A stretch of DNA of 64,000 bases, taken from assembly GCA_022496785.1 (NCBI GenBank), contig SNAP01000002.1, positions 310,001 to 374,000 on the forward strand, written 5' to 3'. Positions within the stretch are counted from its first letter, which is position 1. Every line of letters starts with the position of its first letter. The translations under genes and the position numbers were made by a program. Below the pieces are notes generated by a model. That model was not told where the DNA came from and did not search any database. It saw only the letters and a list, made by a program, of their open reading frames with translations. The DNA is from Marinilabiliaceae bacterium JC040. GTDB taxonomy: Bacteria > Bacteroidota > Bacteroidia > Bacteroidales > Marinifilaceae. Of the stretch, positions 1 to 9,184 are shown one piece after another.

Positions 1-111
1 ATCCCATTGGATGTGAATAATTTTAGACACTACAAATGTAGAAAGATAATGATATATACAATAGTAATTGTACGTATAAGATTTACCCTAAAATACCAAA
101 TAAAACACACC

Positions 112-141
112 AAAATATAGTGTAAATTCTCACTATATTTT
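112..141. repeat. 11-bp inverted repeat upstream of the Crp/Fnr gene
   Basis: Bases 112-122 (aaaatatagtg) and 131-141 are perfect reverse complements separated by 8 bases. The element lies about 95 bases before the regulator gene. It could be an operator or the terminator of a gene outside the window. The rest of 1-235 is AT-rich and holds no convincing gene. Confidence 0.45.
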
Positions 142-235
142 CCTAATCCAAAAAAAAGACTACCTTTATACAGCATAAAACAAGAGTGTAATTTTTCACT
201 TGGACTATAAAAAAACAATGTTTTAATCTTAGAAA

Positions 236-913
236 ATGAACTTTAAAGATAATATTAAGGATATTCTGAAACACGAATGTTTTCAGACTCTGTCTAATAA
301 TGATTTTGACAATATTGCCAAGAATAGTACAATTCTTCACTTTAAGAAAGGAGAATATATTATAAAACAAGGAAGTTTTATAACTCATATATGTTATCTA
401 CTTGATGGTTTAGCTAAAGTCAATATAAATCAAAACAATAAAACGAATACTTTAAGAATAATTCCTAATGATAGATTTATTGGGATTCAATATACTTTTG
501 CAGATAATATTAATAATTTCTCTTCTTTAGCTATTAAAGATTCTGAAGTTTTACTTATAGATATAAATGCGTTTAAACAACTAATGACAACTAATGGTTT
601 CTTCGCTCTTGAAATTGCTAAAACTATTTCTTTAATTTGCCATAAAACAACTTCAAGAATTATTACTTATAGAGAAAAAAATATTCATGGAAGCTTAGCT
701 ACCTTTATTATTCATTACTCTAGGATTTATGATTCTATGAGTTTTACTCTTCCATATACTAGAGTTGAGATTTCTGAAATGATAGGATATTCTAGAGAAA
801 GCGTGATTCATACTTTTACTAAATTCAATAAAGATGGCTTAATAAATATAAAAGACAGAAAGATTGAAATTTTAAACTATGATCTTTTAAAGAGTATTGC
901 TATTAATGGATAA
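236..913 (+). CDS. Crp/Fnr-family transcriptional regulator
   Basis: This 225-residue protein has the Crp/Fnr layout: a cyclic-nucleotide-type beta-barrel sensor over about residues 15-120 (with the ExIIKQG turn near residue 40) and a C-terminal winged helix (about 165-215) whose recognition helix contains the segment IGYSRESVIHTF. It should bind DNA as a dimer and act as a global or stress regulator. The N-terminal four-cysteine pattern of oxygen-sensing FNR is absent, so an iron-sulfur sensor is unlikely; the ligand is unknown. It stands alone, convergent with ppk1. The family call is firm, the regulon is not known. Confidence 0.9.
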   Translation: MNFKDNIKDILKHECFQTLSNNDFDNIAKNSTILHFKKGEYIIKQGSFITHICYLLDGLAKVNINQNNKTNTLRIIPNDRFIGIQYTFADNINNFSSLAIKDSEVLLIDINAFKQLMTTNGFFALEIAKTISLICHKTTSRIITYREKNIHGSLATFIIHYSRIYDSMSFTLPYTRVEISEMIGYSRESVIHTFTKFNKDGLINIKDRKIEILNYDLLKSIAING

Positions 914-915
914 AC

Positions 916-957
916 AAGAATTTAGATAGATATTTTTTTGTCTATCTAATCATTCTT
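916..957. terminator. Hairpin between convergent regulator and ppk1 genes
   Basis: Bases 922-930 (ttagataga) pair with 941-949 around a T-rich loop, and the stem can be extended by 916-921 pairing with 952-957. It lies exactly between two convergent stop codons, which suits a bidirectional terminator. Confidence 0.55.
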
Positions 958-2798
958 TATATTCGATGTAATTCTGAGTCATTATTATATTCATTGATAA
1001 TATCTTTTTCTATATTTGATATTATCGAATTATCTAGTATTGGTACTAATATTTCAAGTCTCTTTGTTAATTTTTTTGTCATCCAATCTGCTGATCCTAT
1101 ATAAACCCTAGGATTACCTTTGTTTTTAAAATAGTATAATCTTTCGTGTTCCAAATAATTACTTACTCTTCTTCTGAGTCTAATATTTGCACTATATGGT
1201 TTATTTGGTACTAATCGACACATTCCTCTTACAATAATATCAATCTTAACACCAGCTAGACTTGCTTCATATAATGCAGTTATAATTGATTTATCTTGAA
1301 GTCCATTCATAATTGCAAAAATCTTTGCCTCTCCACCAGATCTTAAATTGCTAATCTCTGAATATATATTCTCCAACAGTTTTGCTTTCATATTATATGG
1401 TGATACTAAAAGATATTGATACGCATATGATACTCTTTTATCTACTATTTCCTGAAATAATTGATAAACTTCTTTACCTATCGCTTGATTCGATGTTAGT
1501 AATGCATAGTCAATATAAGCTTGAGATGTTTTTTCATTGAAATTACCTGTGCTTATATACGAATAATATCTTTTCCTACTGTTCATCATTTTTACAATCA
1601 ATAGCATTTTTGCATGAACTTTTAAAGTATTTGGAGTAAGAATAATATTTATACCTGAATTTTTAAGCTCTTCATAAGCTTCCAAATTTCTTTCTTCTTC
1701 CATTTTAGCTTTAAGTTCAATAACAATATTGACTTTTATATTATTATTTACAGCCTGTAGAAGCAATTCTTTTATTCTGGAATTCTTATTGAATCTGTAC
1801 CATGTTATATATATTTCTGATACTTCTTTATCTTTTATTATATCTTCTATATATTGTATTAAGCTATTAAAAGAGTATTTTGGATACTGTATAAAGATAT
1901 CTCCATTTTCTATTTCTTCATATATATTATCTTTATATATTTTTAAAGATTTTCCAATAACTTTCTGATTAATTGCACCTGCATCAATCTTTAATATATC
2001 TCCAAGTTTCTGAAATTTATTACTAGACACTAATCTTTTATATGAAATATTCATACAATCGATAATAAAATCTAACATCTTTCTAGACATTCTTGATTCA
2101 TAAAAACCAATTGTAAAATTTGATTGTTTTCTATTACTTATACCTTTTTTAACTACTTCTATTGAATTTTCTTTTTCTTTACGGTAAGATATATTGAAAT
2201 TTCGTATCATTCGAAATACTTGTATTTCTTTGATTACTCTATTAGGGAATATTCTATCGATATTTTCTTCAATTATCTCTTCTATTAAGTAAAAATAATG
2301 ATGTTGAGATTTTATAAATCTTTCTTTACTTAAAAGATTTGATCCGAGTATTTGATGTTTATAGATACTATTTTCTAAAAAGCCAACACATATATATATT
2401 TGATTATCTAGTATGTTAAGGTCTGCATTATTATTATTTAGCTTAAATATACTTGATTCCAGATTATCTTTATATATTTCCCTAACAAACTTCTTATCAT
2501 CTACATTCCAATTTTCTCTTAAAGAAATTAAGTCGTTATTCTTAAATATTTCTTTTAATACTATATCCTGATTATTATGTTGTTGATTTATTTCATTAAC
2601 TATTTTATCATATATCTCATGCTTCTTATTCAAATATCTATTAATTCTAAAATGTGTAAACTCTTCTATGTTTTCAGAATAGAACGCAAGAAATCGTACT
2701 CTCTCAAAAAAAGAAAGACCGCAATTTGCAGCCTTTTCTAAGAGAATATTATAAAAATACAATAAACTTATATCTCTATTGATAAAATTGAATTTCAT
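957..2798 (-). CDS. ppk1: Polyphosphate kinase PPK1 (divergent, short)
   Basis: PPK1 reversibly makes polyphosphate from ATP through a phosphohistidine. The family layout is intact: N-terminal domain starting with NRDISLLYFYN, head domain, and two PLD-like C-terminal domains. The autophosphorylated His is H395 in KVHAK, the second active-site His is H551 in YLEHERLYYF, and GTGNFNEKT is present as STGNFNEKT. Two things are odd. The protein is 613 residues where about 690 is usual, and the Mg-binding Arg of the family motif ELQARFDEE is Lys (K365 in ELKAKMEEE). The first metal-site Arg (R335 in WYRFNKNSR) is kept. It is the last gene of nth-lipA-lipB-ppk1, 29 bases after lipB. The enzyme is probably active but is a distant family member. 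Confidence 0.9.
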   Translation of the reverse strand: MKFNFINRDISLLYFYNILLEKAANCGLSFFERVRFLAFYSENIEEFTHFRINRYLNKKHEIYDKIVNEINQQHNNQDIVLKEIFKNNDLISLRENWNVDDKKFVREIYKDNLESSIFKLNNNNADLNILDNQIYICVGFLENSIYKHQILGSNLLSKERFIKSQHHYFYLIEEIIEENIDRIFPNRVIKEIQVFRMIRNFNISYRKEKENSIEVVKKGISNRKQSNFTIGFYESRMSRKMLDFIIDCMNISYKRLVSSNKFQKLGDILKIDAGAINQKVIGKSLKIYKDNIYEEIENGDIFIQYPKYSFNSLIQYIEDIIKDKEVSEIYITWYRFNKNSRIKELLLQAVNNNIKVNIVIELKAKMEEERNLEAYEELKNSGINIILTPNTLKVHAKMLLIVKMMNSRKRYYSYISTGNFNEKTSQAYIDYALLTSNQAIGKEVYQLFQEIVDKRVSYAYQYLLVSPYNMKAKLLENIYSEISNLRSGGEAKIFAIMNGLQDKSIITALYEASLAGVKIDIIVRGMCRLVPNKPYSANIRLRRRVSNYLEHERLYYFKNKGNPRVYIGSADWMTKKLTKRLEILVPILDNSIISNIEKDIINEYNNDSELHRI

Positions 2799-2827
2799 TA
2801 TATAAATTCTAGTTTAGATTTTATAGC

Positions 2828-3505
2828 TTATATTTCAATATTAAAAATTTCTAACATTTTATCAAGACATTTCTTCTTTACTTCTTCATAATTCACTTCT
2901 TTTCCTAATTCTTTAGCTATAGAAGTAACTCCTTTATCTACAAAACCACAAGGATTTATATAATTGAAATAATTAAGATCTGTATTAATATTTAGAGCAA
3001 ACCCGTGCATAGTTATATGTCTTGAACATTTTACCCCTATAGCACATATCTTTCTCTCTTTTTTAGGATTTCCTACATCTAACCAAACTCCTGTAGCACC
3101 ATCTAATCTTTCTCCTTTGATTCCATATTCCGCAATAGTTTCGATAACTGCTTGCTCTAATTTTTCGATATATTCTTTTACTCCTAAATTCATTTTTAAT
3201 ATATCAAATATAGGATATGCAACCAATTGTCCAGGACCATGATATGTAATATCTCCTCCTCTGTTTGTTGATACAAAAGATGCATGTTGAGCTCTTAATT
3301 GTATACTATTTATTAGTAAGTTATGCTCATCTCCACTCTTACCTAATGTATACACATGAGGATGCTCTACAAATAATAAATAATTACCTATATTTTCATC
3401 ACCTATACCTCTTTTCTTGACAGAATCATTAAAATATTTTTCCTGAATTCCCCAAGCTTTTTTGTATTCACAAATTCCTAGATCTATATATTTGACTTTT
3501 ATCAT
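2828..3505 (-). CDS. lipB: Octanoyl-(acyl-carrier-protein):protein N-octanoyltransferase
   Basis: LipB moves octanoate from acyl carrier protein to the lipoyl-domain lysine of 2-oxoacid dehydrogenases and the glycine cleavage H protein, the first step of lipoate synthesis in the cytoplasm. The signature RGGDITYHGPGQ is at residues 82-93. The catalytic Lys corresponds to K159 in IGVKCSRHITMHG, and the catalytic Cys to C186 in INPCGFVDKGVTS. The length of 225 is normal. It follows lipA by 12 bases, so both steps of lipoylation are encoded together. Confidence 0.96.
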   Translation of the reverse strand: MIKVKYIDLGICEYKKAWGIQEKYFNDSVKKRGIGDENIGNYLLFVEHPHVYTLGKSGDEHNLLINSIQLRAQHASFVSTNRGGDITYHGPGQLVAYPIFDILKMNLGVKEYIEKLEQAVIETIAEYGIKGERLDGATGVWLDVGNPKKERKICAIGVKCSRHITMHGFALNINTDLNYFNYINPCGFVDKGVTSIAKELGKEVNYEEVKKKCLDKMLEIFNIEI

Positions 3506-3517
3506 TTTAAAATTTTT

Positions 3518-4378
3518 CTATTTTATTACATGTCTTTCTGCGTGATATGAAGATCTTACTAATGGTCCACTTTCTACTACTTTAAAACCTTTCTTAAGAC
3601 CTATTTCTTTATATTCTGCAAATTTCTCTGGACTTACATATTCTTCTACCTCTACATTATTTTTAGTAGGTTGAAGATATTGACCTATTGTCATTACTTT
3701 AACTCCTACTTCTAATAAATCATCCATTACTTGAAGGATTTCTTCTTCTGTTTCACCTAATCCTAACATTATTCCAGATTTTGCTGTTATTCCACTTTCT
3801 GCAATATGTTTAAGAACTTTTAAACTTTGATTATATGTAGCTTTACTTCTTATTGTTGGAGTTAATCTTCTTGTTGTTTCCATATTATGTGAAATAACCT
3901 CAGGATTTTGCTCTATAATCTTATCAACTAAATTAAGCTCTCCATTGAAATCAGGAATAAGTACTTCCATTGTTATCTCTTTATTAAGATCTTTTATTGA
4001 TTTAATTGTCTTTGCCCAATGGTTTGCTCCGTAATCCTCTAAATCATCTCTATCAACTGATGTAATCACTGCATGCTTAACTTTTAGAGTCTTTATTGAC
4101 GTAGCAACTTTATCTGGTTCATTCTCATCTAAAAGGTTTGGTCTTCCAGTTTTTACATTACAAAATCTACATCCTCTAGTACAAATATCTCCACCAATCA
4201 TAAAAGTTGCAGTACCACATCCCCAACATTCTCCTTGATTTGGACACATTCCTGATGTACATATAGTATGAAGTTCATTTTTTTGTATTAACTGATTAAC
4301 TCCTACAGCTAAATCACCCATTGGTAATTTTATTTTAAGCCACTCAGGTTTCCTTCTTGAATTCTTCTTATCTTTCAT
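3518..4378 (-). CDS. lipA: Lipoyl synthase (radical SAM)
   Basis: LipA inserts two sulfur atoms into the protein-bound octanoyl chain. Both iron-sulfur clusters are visible: the auxiliary cluster motif CX4CX5C at C40, C45 and C51, and the radical SAM motif CX3CX2C at C66, C70 and C73 (CTRGCRFC). The C-terminal RSSYHAE element that gives the serine ligand of the auxiliary cluster is at residues 275-281. The length of 286 is typical. It lies 24 bases downstream of nth and 12 upstream of lipB on the minus strand. Confidence 0.97.
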   Translation of the reverse strand: MKDKKNSRRKPEWLKIKLPMGDLAVGVNQLIQKNELHTICTSGMCPNQGECWGCGTATFMIGGDICTRGCRFCNVKTGRPNLLDENEPDKVATSIKTLKVKHAVITSVDRDDLEDYGANHWAKTIKSIKDLNKEITMEVLIPDFNGELNLVDKIIEQNPEVISHNMETTRRLTPTIRSKATYNQSLKVLKHIAESGITAKSGIMLGLGETEEEILQVMDDLLEVGVKVMTIGQYLQPTKNNVEVEEYVSPEKFAEYKEIGLKKGFKVVESGPLVRSSYHAERHVIK

Positions 4379-4402
4379 TATTATTTCTTTGTCTGTTTTT
4401 CC

Positions 4403-5047
4403 TTATTTTTTATTATGTGTCTTGTAGTATAAGCAAAAATCATGTAAACCACAATTTTCACATAAAGGTTTTCTAGCTTTACATACATACCTACCATGAA
4501 GTATTAGCCAATGATGTGCTATTGCCAATAGAGATTGAGGAAATCTTTTTACTAATTGCTTTTCTGTATCTAAAGGAGTTTTTGCTCCTTTTGATAATCC
4601 TATTCTTTCCGATACTCTAAAAACATGTGTATCTACAGGCATTGCTGGTATATCAAAGACAACGACTGCCATAACATTAGCTGTTTTTCTTCCCACTCCT
4701 GGCAATTTCTGCATCTCTTCTATATCTCTAGGAACCTCACCTTCGTAATCGCTAACTAACATCCTAGACATTTCCTTAAGATGCTTAGCTTTGTTATTAG
4801 GAAATGTTACAGATTTTATATATTCAAATATTTCAGATTGCTCTGCTCGAGACATTGTATATGAATCTGGATATTTTTTAAATAAATCTGGCGTTACAAT
4901 ATTAACCCTTTTATCTGTACACTGAGCAGATAATATAACCGCAACTAATAATTCAAAGGGATTATTGTAATTTAATTCAGTAACTGCCTCTGGCATTGTT
5001 TTAGAAAACCATGCAATTACTCCCTCGTATCTTTCTTTTATTGTCAT
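4403..5047 (-). CDS. nth: Endonuclease III (DNA glycosylase/AP lyase)
   Basis: Nth removes oxidised pyrimidines and cleaves the abasic site in base excision repair. The helix-hairpin-helix LPGVGRKTA carries the catalytic Lys (K121), and the catalytic Asp is D139 in VDTHVFRV. The C-terminal [4Fe-4S] motif CX6CX2CX5C is complete at C189, C196, C199 and C205. At 214 residues it has the usual size. It is the first gene of the probable operon with lipA, lipB and ppk1. Confidence 0.97.
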   Translation of the reverse strand: MTIKERYEGVIAWFSKTMPEAVTELNYNNPFELLVAVILSAQCTDKRVNIVTPDLFKKYPDSYTMSRAEQSEIFEYIKSVTFPNNKAKHLKEMSRMLVSDYEGEVPRDIEEMQKLPGVGRKTANVMAVVVFDIPAMPVDTHVFRVSERIGLSKGAKTPLDTEKQLVKRFPQSLLAIAHHWLILHGRYVCKARKPLCENCGLHDFCLYYKTHNKK

Positions 5048-5109
5048 TAATCCTTTTTTTTCAACAATACAATATTAATACAAACTATGCATTTACACAA
5101 TTATTCTTT

Positions 5110-5117
5110 TATCTTTG
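5110..5117 (+). promoter_or_regulatory. Probable -7 element (TATCTTTG) of the ABC-F gene
   Basis: TATCTTTG fits the Bacteroidetes -7 consensus TAnnTTTG and lies 20 bases before the ATG at 5137. No clear -33 TTTG is seen at the usual spacing. Confidence 0.5.
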
Positions 5118-5136
5118 AAGTCAAAAGATTATATAT

Positions 5137-6984
5137 ATGATTTGCTATCTACAAGTTGAAAACCTTAGTAAAAGATATGGTTCTCAAATTCTATTTGAAA
5201 ATATCTCTTTTAGTATATCTAAAGGACAGAAAGTTGCAATTATTGCTCCTAATGGTACTGGTAAAACCTCTTTATTAAATATTATAGCCGAAAAAGATTC
5301 TGCTGAAACTGGTTCTGTAATTTTTAATAATGAAGTTAAAATAGGCTATTTAGAACAAACACCTAAACTTAATAGCAATAATACTGTCATTGATGAAATC
5401 TTTTCTACTGAAACTGAAGAATTAAATACTATTAAAGAATATAATAAACTTGTTGATTCTGAATATTCAAAAGAACTAGAAGATGTTATCATTAAAATGG
5501 ATAATCTTAAAGCTTGGGATATCGAAACAAGAATTAAACAAATTCTTACCATTTTTAAAATCAACAATCTAAATCAAAAAATCTCCGAATTATCAGGAGG
5601 TCAAAAAAAAAGGATAGGTTTAGCTAAAATTCTTCTAACAGAACCAAATTTCTTAATTCTTGATGAACCAACAAACCATCTTGATATTGAGATGATTGAA
5701 TGGTTAGAAGATTATCTTGATAAAACAAAATCTACTCTTTTAATGGTTACCCATGATAGATATTTCCTTGATAGAATATGTAATTCTATTATAGAAATGG
5801 ATAATAATCAAATATATAACCATAATGGTAACTATTCTTATTATTTAGACAAAAGAGAAGAACGAATATTATCTCAAAGATCAGAAATAAGTAAAGCCAA
5901 AAATTTATTAAGAACTGAAACTGAATGGATGAGAAGAATGCCAAAGGCTAGAGGATCTAAGGCTAAATATCGTGAAGACTCTTATCATAAACTTAAAAAA
6001 GTTGCAGAACAAAATATTGAATCTAAAGAATTAGAACTTGACTTTATAGGTAAAAGACTTGGGAAAAAAATTCTAAATATTGAAAATCTAAATAAAAGTT
6101 TTGATGATCTTGTTATATTAAAAGATTTCACCTATAAATTCTCAAGAGGTGAAAAAATTGGTATTATTGGTAAAAATGGAGTAGGAAAAACTACCTTTCT
6201 TGATTTATTAACTGGAAGACAAAATGCCGATTCTGGATCAATAGAAAAAGGAGAAACAATCTCATATGGATATTATAGACAGGAAAACTACAATATTGAT
6301 GAATCAAAAAACATAATTGAAGTTGTATCAGATATTGCAGAAAATTTTGAATTAGAAAATGGTAAAACTATTTCAGCAGCAAAATATCTAGAACTATTTT
6401 TATTTGATAGAAAGAAAATTTATACATCTGTTAATACGCTTAGTGGAGGTGAAAAAAAGAGATTATATCTATTAACTATACTTGTTAAAAATCCAAACTT
6501 CTTAATTCTAGATGAACCTACAAATGATTTAGATATCTTAACTCTGAATGTTTTAGAAAATTTTCTATTATCATATAAAGGGTGTGTAATTGTTGTTTCA
6601 CATGATAGGTATTTCATGGATAAAATTGTAAATAATTTATTCGTTTTTGAAGGCAATGGAAAAATTAAAGTATTTCCTTCTAATTATTCTGAATATTTTC
6701 TTTATAAAAAAGAAACAGAAAAAAAGAATAAGAAAAAACCTAAAGAAGTAAAACCTAAAGAAAAAAATAAGAATAAAAAGAAACTTACTTACAAAGAAAG
6801 AATCAAATTAAAAGAAATAGAAAAAGAGCTTGAAGATCTTTATAGTGAGAAAGAACAAATAGAAGATAAACTTAATAGCGGCAATTTAAATTCACAAGAA
6901 ATTATTGATAATTCTACAAGAATAGCAGAAATAATAAACTTAATAGATGAAAAAGAGTTTTATTGGTTAGAGTTAAATGAATAA
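5137..6984 (+). CDS. ABC-F family ATPase, Uup-like
   Basis: This soluble protein has two ABC ATPase domains and no membrane segment, the mark of ABC-F factors that act on the ribosome or, for Uup, influence DNA structures and ribosome function. Walker A motifs are APNGTGKT (residues 37-44) and GKNGVGKT (second domain). Both LSGGxKKR signatures and both LDEPTN Walker B motifs are present. After the second ATPase comes a Lys-rich linker (about 525-550) and a C-terminal coiled coil (to residue 615), the domain that defines the Uup subgroup. The first Walker A has Ala where Gly is standard. A terminator hairpin begins at the stop codon, so the gene is probably monocistronic. Confidence 0.92.
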   Translation: MICYLQVENLSKRYGSQILFENISFSISKGQKVAIIAPNGTGKTSLLNIIAEKDSAETGSVIFNNEVKIGYLEQTPKLNSNNTVIDEIFSTETEELNTIKEYNKLVDSEYSKELEDVIIKMDNLKAWDIETRIKQILTIFKINNLNQKISELSGGQKKRIGLAKILLTEPNFLILDEPTNHLDIEMIEWLEDYLDKTKSTLLMVTHDRYFLDRICNSIIEMDNNQIYNHNGNYSYYLDKREERILSQRSEISKAKNLLRTETEWMRRMPKARGSKAKYREDSYHKLKKVAEQNIESKELELDFIGKRLGKKILNIENLNKSFDDLVILKDFTYKFSRGEKIGIIGKNGVGKTTFLDLLTGRQNADSGSIEKGETISYGYYRQENYNIDESKNIIEVVSDIAENFELENGKTISAAKYLELFLFDRKKIYTSVNTLSGGEKKRLYLLTILVKNPNFLILDEPTNDLDILTLNVLENFLLSYKGCVIVVSHDRYFMDKIVNNLFVFEGNGKIKVFPSNYSEYFLYKKETEKKNKKKPKEVKPKEKNKNKKKLTYKERIKLKEIEKELEDLYSEKEQIEDKLNSGNLNSQEIIDNSTRIAEIINLIDEKEFYWLELNE

Positions 6985-7015
6985 AAAAAGGCAGTTTTAA
7001 AAACTGCCTTTTTTT
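6983..7015. terminator. Bidirectional intrinsic terminator
   Basis: The stem aaggcagtttt/aaaactgcctt is flanked by seven A on the left and seven T on the right. It closes the ABC-F gene (+) and the FKBP/DUF3127 operon (-). Confidence 0.9.
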
Positions 7016-7016
7016 A

Positions 7017-7391
7017 TTAAAATGGTAAATCGTCAACTTCCGTATCAGAACTTACAATATCTACTTCTGGAACTGCAGCTACTGGTTGTTGTGCCATGTC
7101 TGCTTGAGCTTTTTCAATTCTCCATCCTTCTAGATTTGTAAAATACATAACATTACCTTCTTTCTCCCATTTTCTACCTCTCAAATTAAATGAAACTTTA
7201 ATTTGTTCATTTAAATCGTAGTTATCTATTAAGTCGCATCTATCCTGAGTAAATTGAATTTTTATGAAATCATTCCAATCTGAATTTCTTTCATTTTCAA
7301 TTTCTAGAACTATTTCTCTCTTTTTAAAAGAATCTGATATATTCTGAACATCATCTTTTACTACTAATTTTCCTGAAATATCGTAATTCAT
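7017..7391 (-). CDS. DUF3127 protein with SSB-like acidic tail
   Basis: The protein has 124 residues. The first about 95 match the DUF3127 pattern found in Bacteroidota: an OB-fold-like beta-barrel starting with ISGKLVVKDDVQNIS, with KKREIVLEI and the later segment VSFNLRGRKWEKEG. A flexible Ala/Pro/Gln linker then leads to the tail EVDDLPF, which resembles the acidic tip of bacterial single-stranded DNA-binding proteins (DDxPF). From this I infer nucleic-acid binding and recruitment of repair partners through the tip; direct function is not known to me. It is the last gene after three FKBP isomerases, with a 5-base gap. Confidence 0.8.
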   Translation of the reverse strand: MNYDISGKLVVKDDVQNISDSFKKREIVLEIENERNSDWNDFIKIQFTQDRCDLIDNYDLNEQIKVSFNLRGRKWEKEGNVMYFTNLEGWRIEKAQADMAQQPVAAVPEVDIVSSDTEVDDLPF

Positions 7392-7396
7392 GATTT

Positions 7397-8071
7397 CTAT
7401 TTTTCTATTTTAACCAATTCAACTTCAAATACAAGTGTAGAATATGGTTTAATTACTGGACCAGCACTTCTAGAACCATATCCTAATTCTGAAGGAATAA
7501 AGAATTTATATTTTGCACCTGCTTTCATTAATTGTAAACCTTCTGTCCAACCTTTGATAACACCATTTAAAGCAAAAGTTATTCCTTTATCATTCTTATC
7601 AAATACTTTTCCATTAATAAGTGTCCCTTTATATTTAACAGTAACCTTACTTGTTGCTTTTGGTTGTTCTCCTTTTCCTTCTTTTAAAACAATATACTGT
7701 AGTCCTGATTCTGTAACTTTAACTTTAGAATCTTTCTTATTGTTTTCAAGAAATTCTTTTTGCTTAGCTCTATATTCTGCAAATTTCACTTTATCTTTAT
7801 TTTGAAGATATTTTCTAAAAACTTTACCACTCTCAAATTGGTTAATTTGAGCTTTCTCTCCATTTAATGCTTGAACAATTGCTTTATACAAGATTTCTTT
7901 ATTTACTTCAATTCCATCTTTCTTTAAAGAAGCTCCAACATTTGCACCTACACAATAACTTACACTATCAATCTCCGTTGCTAGTGCTATTTCACCAACT
8001 TTTCCTTGTTCATTATTACAAGAAGCAAAAATTGCTACTATAAATAATGGTATTAATATTTTCTTAAACAT
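7397..8071 (-). CDS. FKBP-type peptidyl-prolyl isomerase lipoprotein (two-domain)
   Basis: The N-terminus MFKKILIPLFIVAIFASC is a lipoprotein signal peptide with the acylated Cys at 18, so the protein is probably anchored in the envelope. Residues about 30-125 form the FKBP N-terminal dimerisation type domain (VSYCVGANVGASLKKDG). Residues about 138-222 form the FKBP isomerase domain (VTVKYKGTLINGKVFDKN, GWTEGLQLM, IPSELGYGSR). It resembles FkpA/Mip-type folding catalysts. It is the third of three consecutive FKBP genes and lies 11 bases after the second. Confidence 0.93.
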   Translation of the reverse strand: MFKKILIPLFIVAIFASCNNEQGKVGEIALATEIDSVSYCVGANVGASLKKDGIEVNKEILYKAIVQALNGEKAQINQFESGKVFRKYLQNKDKVKFAEYRAKQKEFLENNKKDSKVKVTESGLQYIVLKEGKGEQPKATSKVTVKYKGTLINGKVFDKNDKGITFALNGVIKGWTEGLQLMKAGAKYKFFIPSELGYGSRSAGPVIKPYSTLVFEVELVKIEK

Positions 8072-8082
8072 ATTTAAATTTT

Positions 8083-8544
8083 TTATTCTATAATCTGGAT
8101 TAAATCTATTGTAAATATTAAAGTTTCGTTAGAACCTATTCCACTTGATCCTTTTCTACCATATGCTAGATTAGATGGAATAAATAACTTCCATCTTGCT
8201 CCTTCTTTCATTAAAAGTAAAGCTTCTTTCCATCCTAATATTACTTCATCAACATAAAATGAAGCAGGAGTATGCTTAGCATATGAAGAATCAAAAATTG
8301 TACCATTAATAAGTGTACCTTCATAGTGACAAATTACTTTATCATTTATTGACGGAGATTTACCTTTTCCTGGTTTTACTATGGTATATTGAAGACCGCT
8401 AGGAAGAGATACTACTCCATCTTTCTTAGAATTTTCCAAAAGGAATTGTTCACCTTTTTTCAAATTATCTTCTGCCACAGAACTTGAATCTGAACAAGAA
8501 AAGAACAGACTTACTACACAAATTAATAATACAATTTTTCTCAT
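8083..8544 (-). CDS. FKBP-type peptidyl-prolyl isomerase lipoprotein (single-domain)
   Basis: At 153 residues this protein has a lipoprotein signal (MRKIVLLICVVSLFFSC, Cys 17) and a single FKBP domain over about residues 60-152, with VICHYEGTLINGTIFDSS, GWKEALLLM and IPSNLAYGRKG. The N-terminal dimerisation domain of its neighbours is missing, leaving only a short linker. It is expected to catalyse prolyl cis-trans isomerisation in the periplasm. It lies 2 bases after the first FKBP gene. Confidence 0.93.
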   Translation of the reverse strand: MRKIVLLICVVSLFFSCSDSSSVAEDNLKKGEQFLLENSKKDGVVSLPSGLQYTIVKPGKGKSPSINDKVICHYEGTLINGTIFDSSYAKHTPASFYVDEVILGWKEALLLMKEGARWKLFIPSNLAYGRKGSSGIGSNETLIFTIDLIQIIE

Positions 8545-8546
8545 AC

Positions 8547-9152
8547 TTATTTAATAATTTCTAATAATTCTACATCAAATATTAATGTTTCATTTGGTCC
8601 TATTGCTTGACCAGCACCTTGACTTCCATAAGCTAATTCTGATGGAATATATAATTGCCATTTTGAACCTACATTCATCATTTGAATAGCTTCAACCCAT
8701 CCTTTAATTACACCATTCACTGGGAATGTAGCTGGCTCATTTCTTTTATATGAAGAATCAAAAACTTGACCATTTATTAATTTTCCTTCATAATGACATT
8801 TTACTTGGTCATTTTCTGTTGGTTTATCTCCAGAACCCTCTTCTAGAACTTTGTATTGTAAACCGCTATCTAATATTTTTACACCTTCATTTTTAGCATT
8901 ATCTTCTAAAAACTTTTTACCATTTTCAAGTGCCTCTCCACTCATCTTTGCTTGTACCTTTGAAAAGAAATCTTGTAAAGTTTTATTCGCCTCTTCAGGA
9001 GAAATACTAGGTGTCTTTCCAGAAAAAGCATCATCAATTGCACTTACAAATGCTTCTTTATTAATACTTTTAATCCCAGACATTAATAAATTACTAGAAA
9101 TACTTAATCCTAAACAATAACTTACCTTATCCATTTCTTCTTTATACTCCAT
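8547..9152 (-). CDS. FKBP-type peptidyl-prolyl isomerase, apparently cytoplasmic
   Basis: This 201-residue protein has the FKBP N-terminal domain (VSYCLGLSISSNLLMSGI) and the FKBP isomerase domain (VKCHYEGKLINGQVFDSS, GWVEAIQMM, IPSELAYGSQG), but no signal peptide in the called frame. It may therefore stay in the cytoplasm, unlike its two lipoprotein neighbours. The three genes look like the product of tandem duplication with different targeting. It is the first gene of the operon; a good -7 element (TACCTTTG) lies 33-40 bases upstream. Confidence 0.92.
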   Translation of the reverse strand: MEYKEEMDKVSYCLGLSISSNLLMSGIKSINKEAFVSAIDDAFSGKTPSISPEEANKTLQDFFSKVQAKMSGEALENGKKFLEDNAKNEGVKILDSGLQYKVLEEGSGDKPTENDQVKCHYEGKLINGQVFDSSYKRNEPATFPVNGVIKGWVEAIQMMNVGSKWQLYIPSELAYGSQGAGQAIGPNETLIFDVELLEIIK

Positions 9153-9184
9153 TTTTCAAATTTTTATAATTAATACTTAACGTA

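Noticed and set aside
30-388. Two minus-strand open frames (62 and 81 codons) at the left edge
   Set aside because: They overlap each other and the Crp/Fnr gene, have low-complexity hydrophobic composition, and look like shadows in AT-rich DNA.
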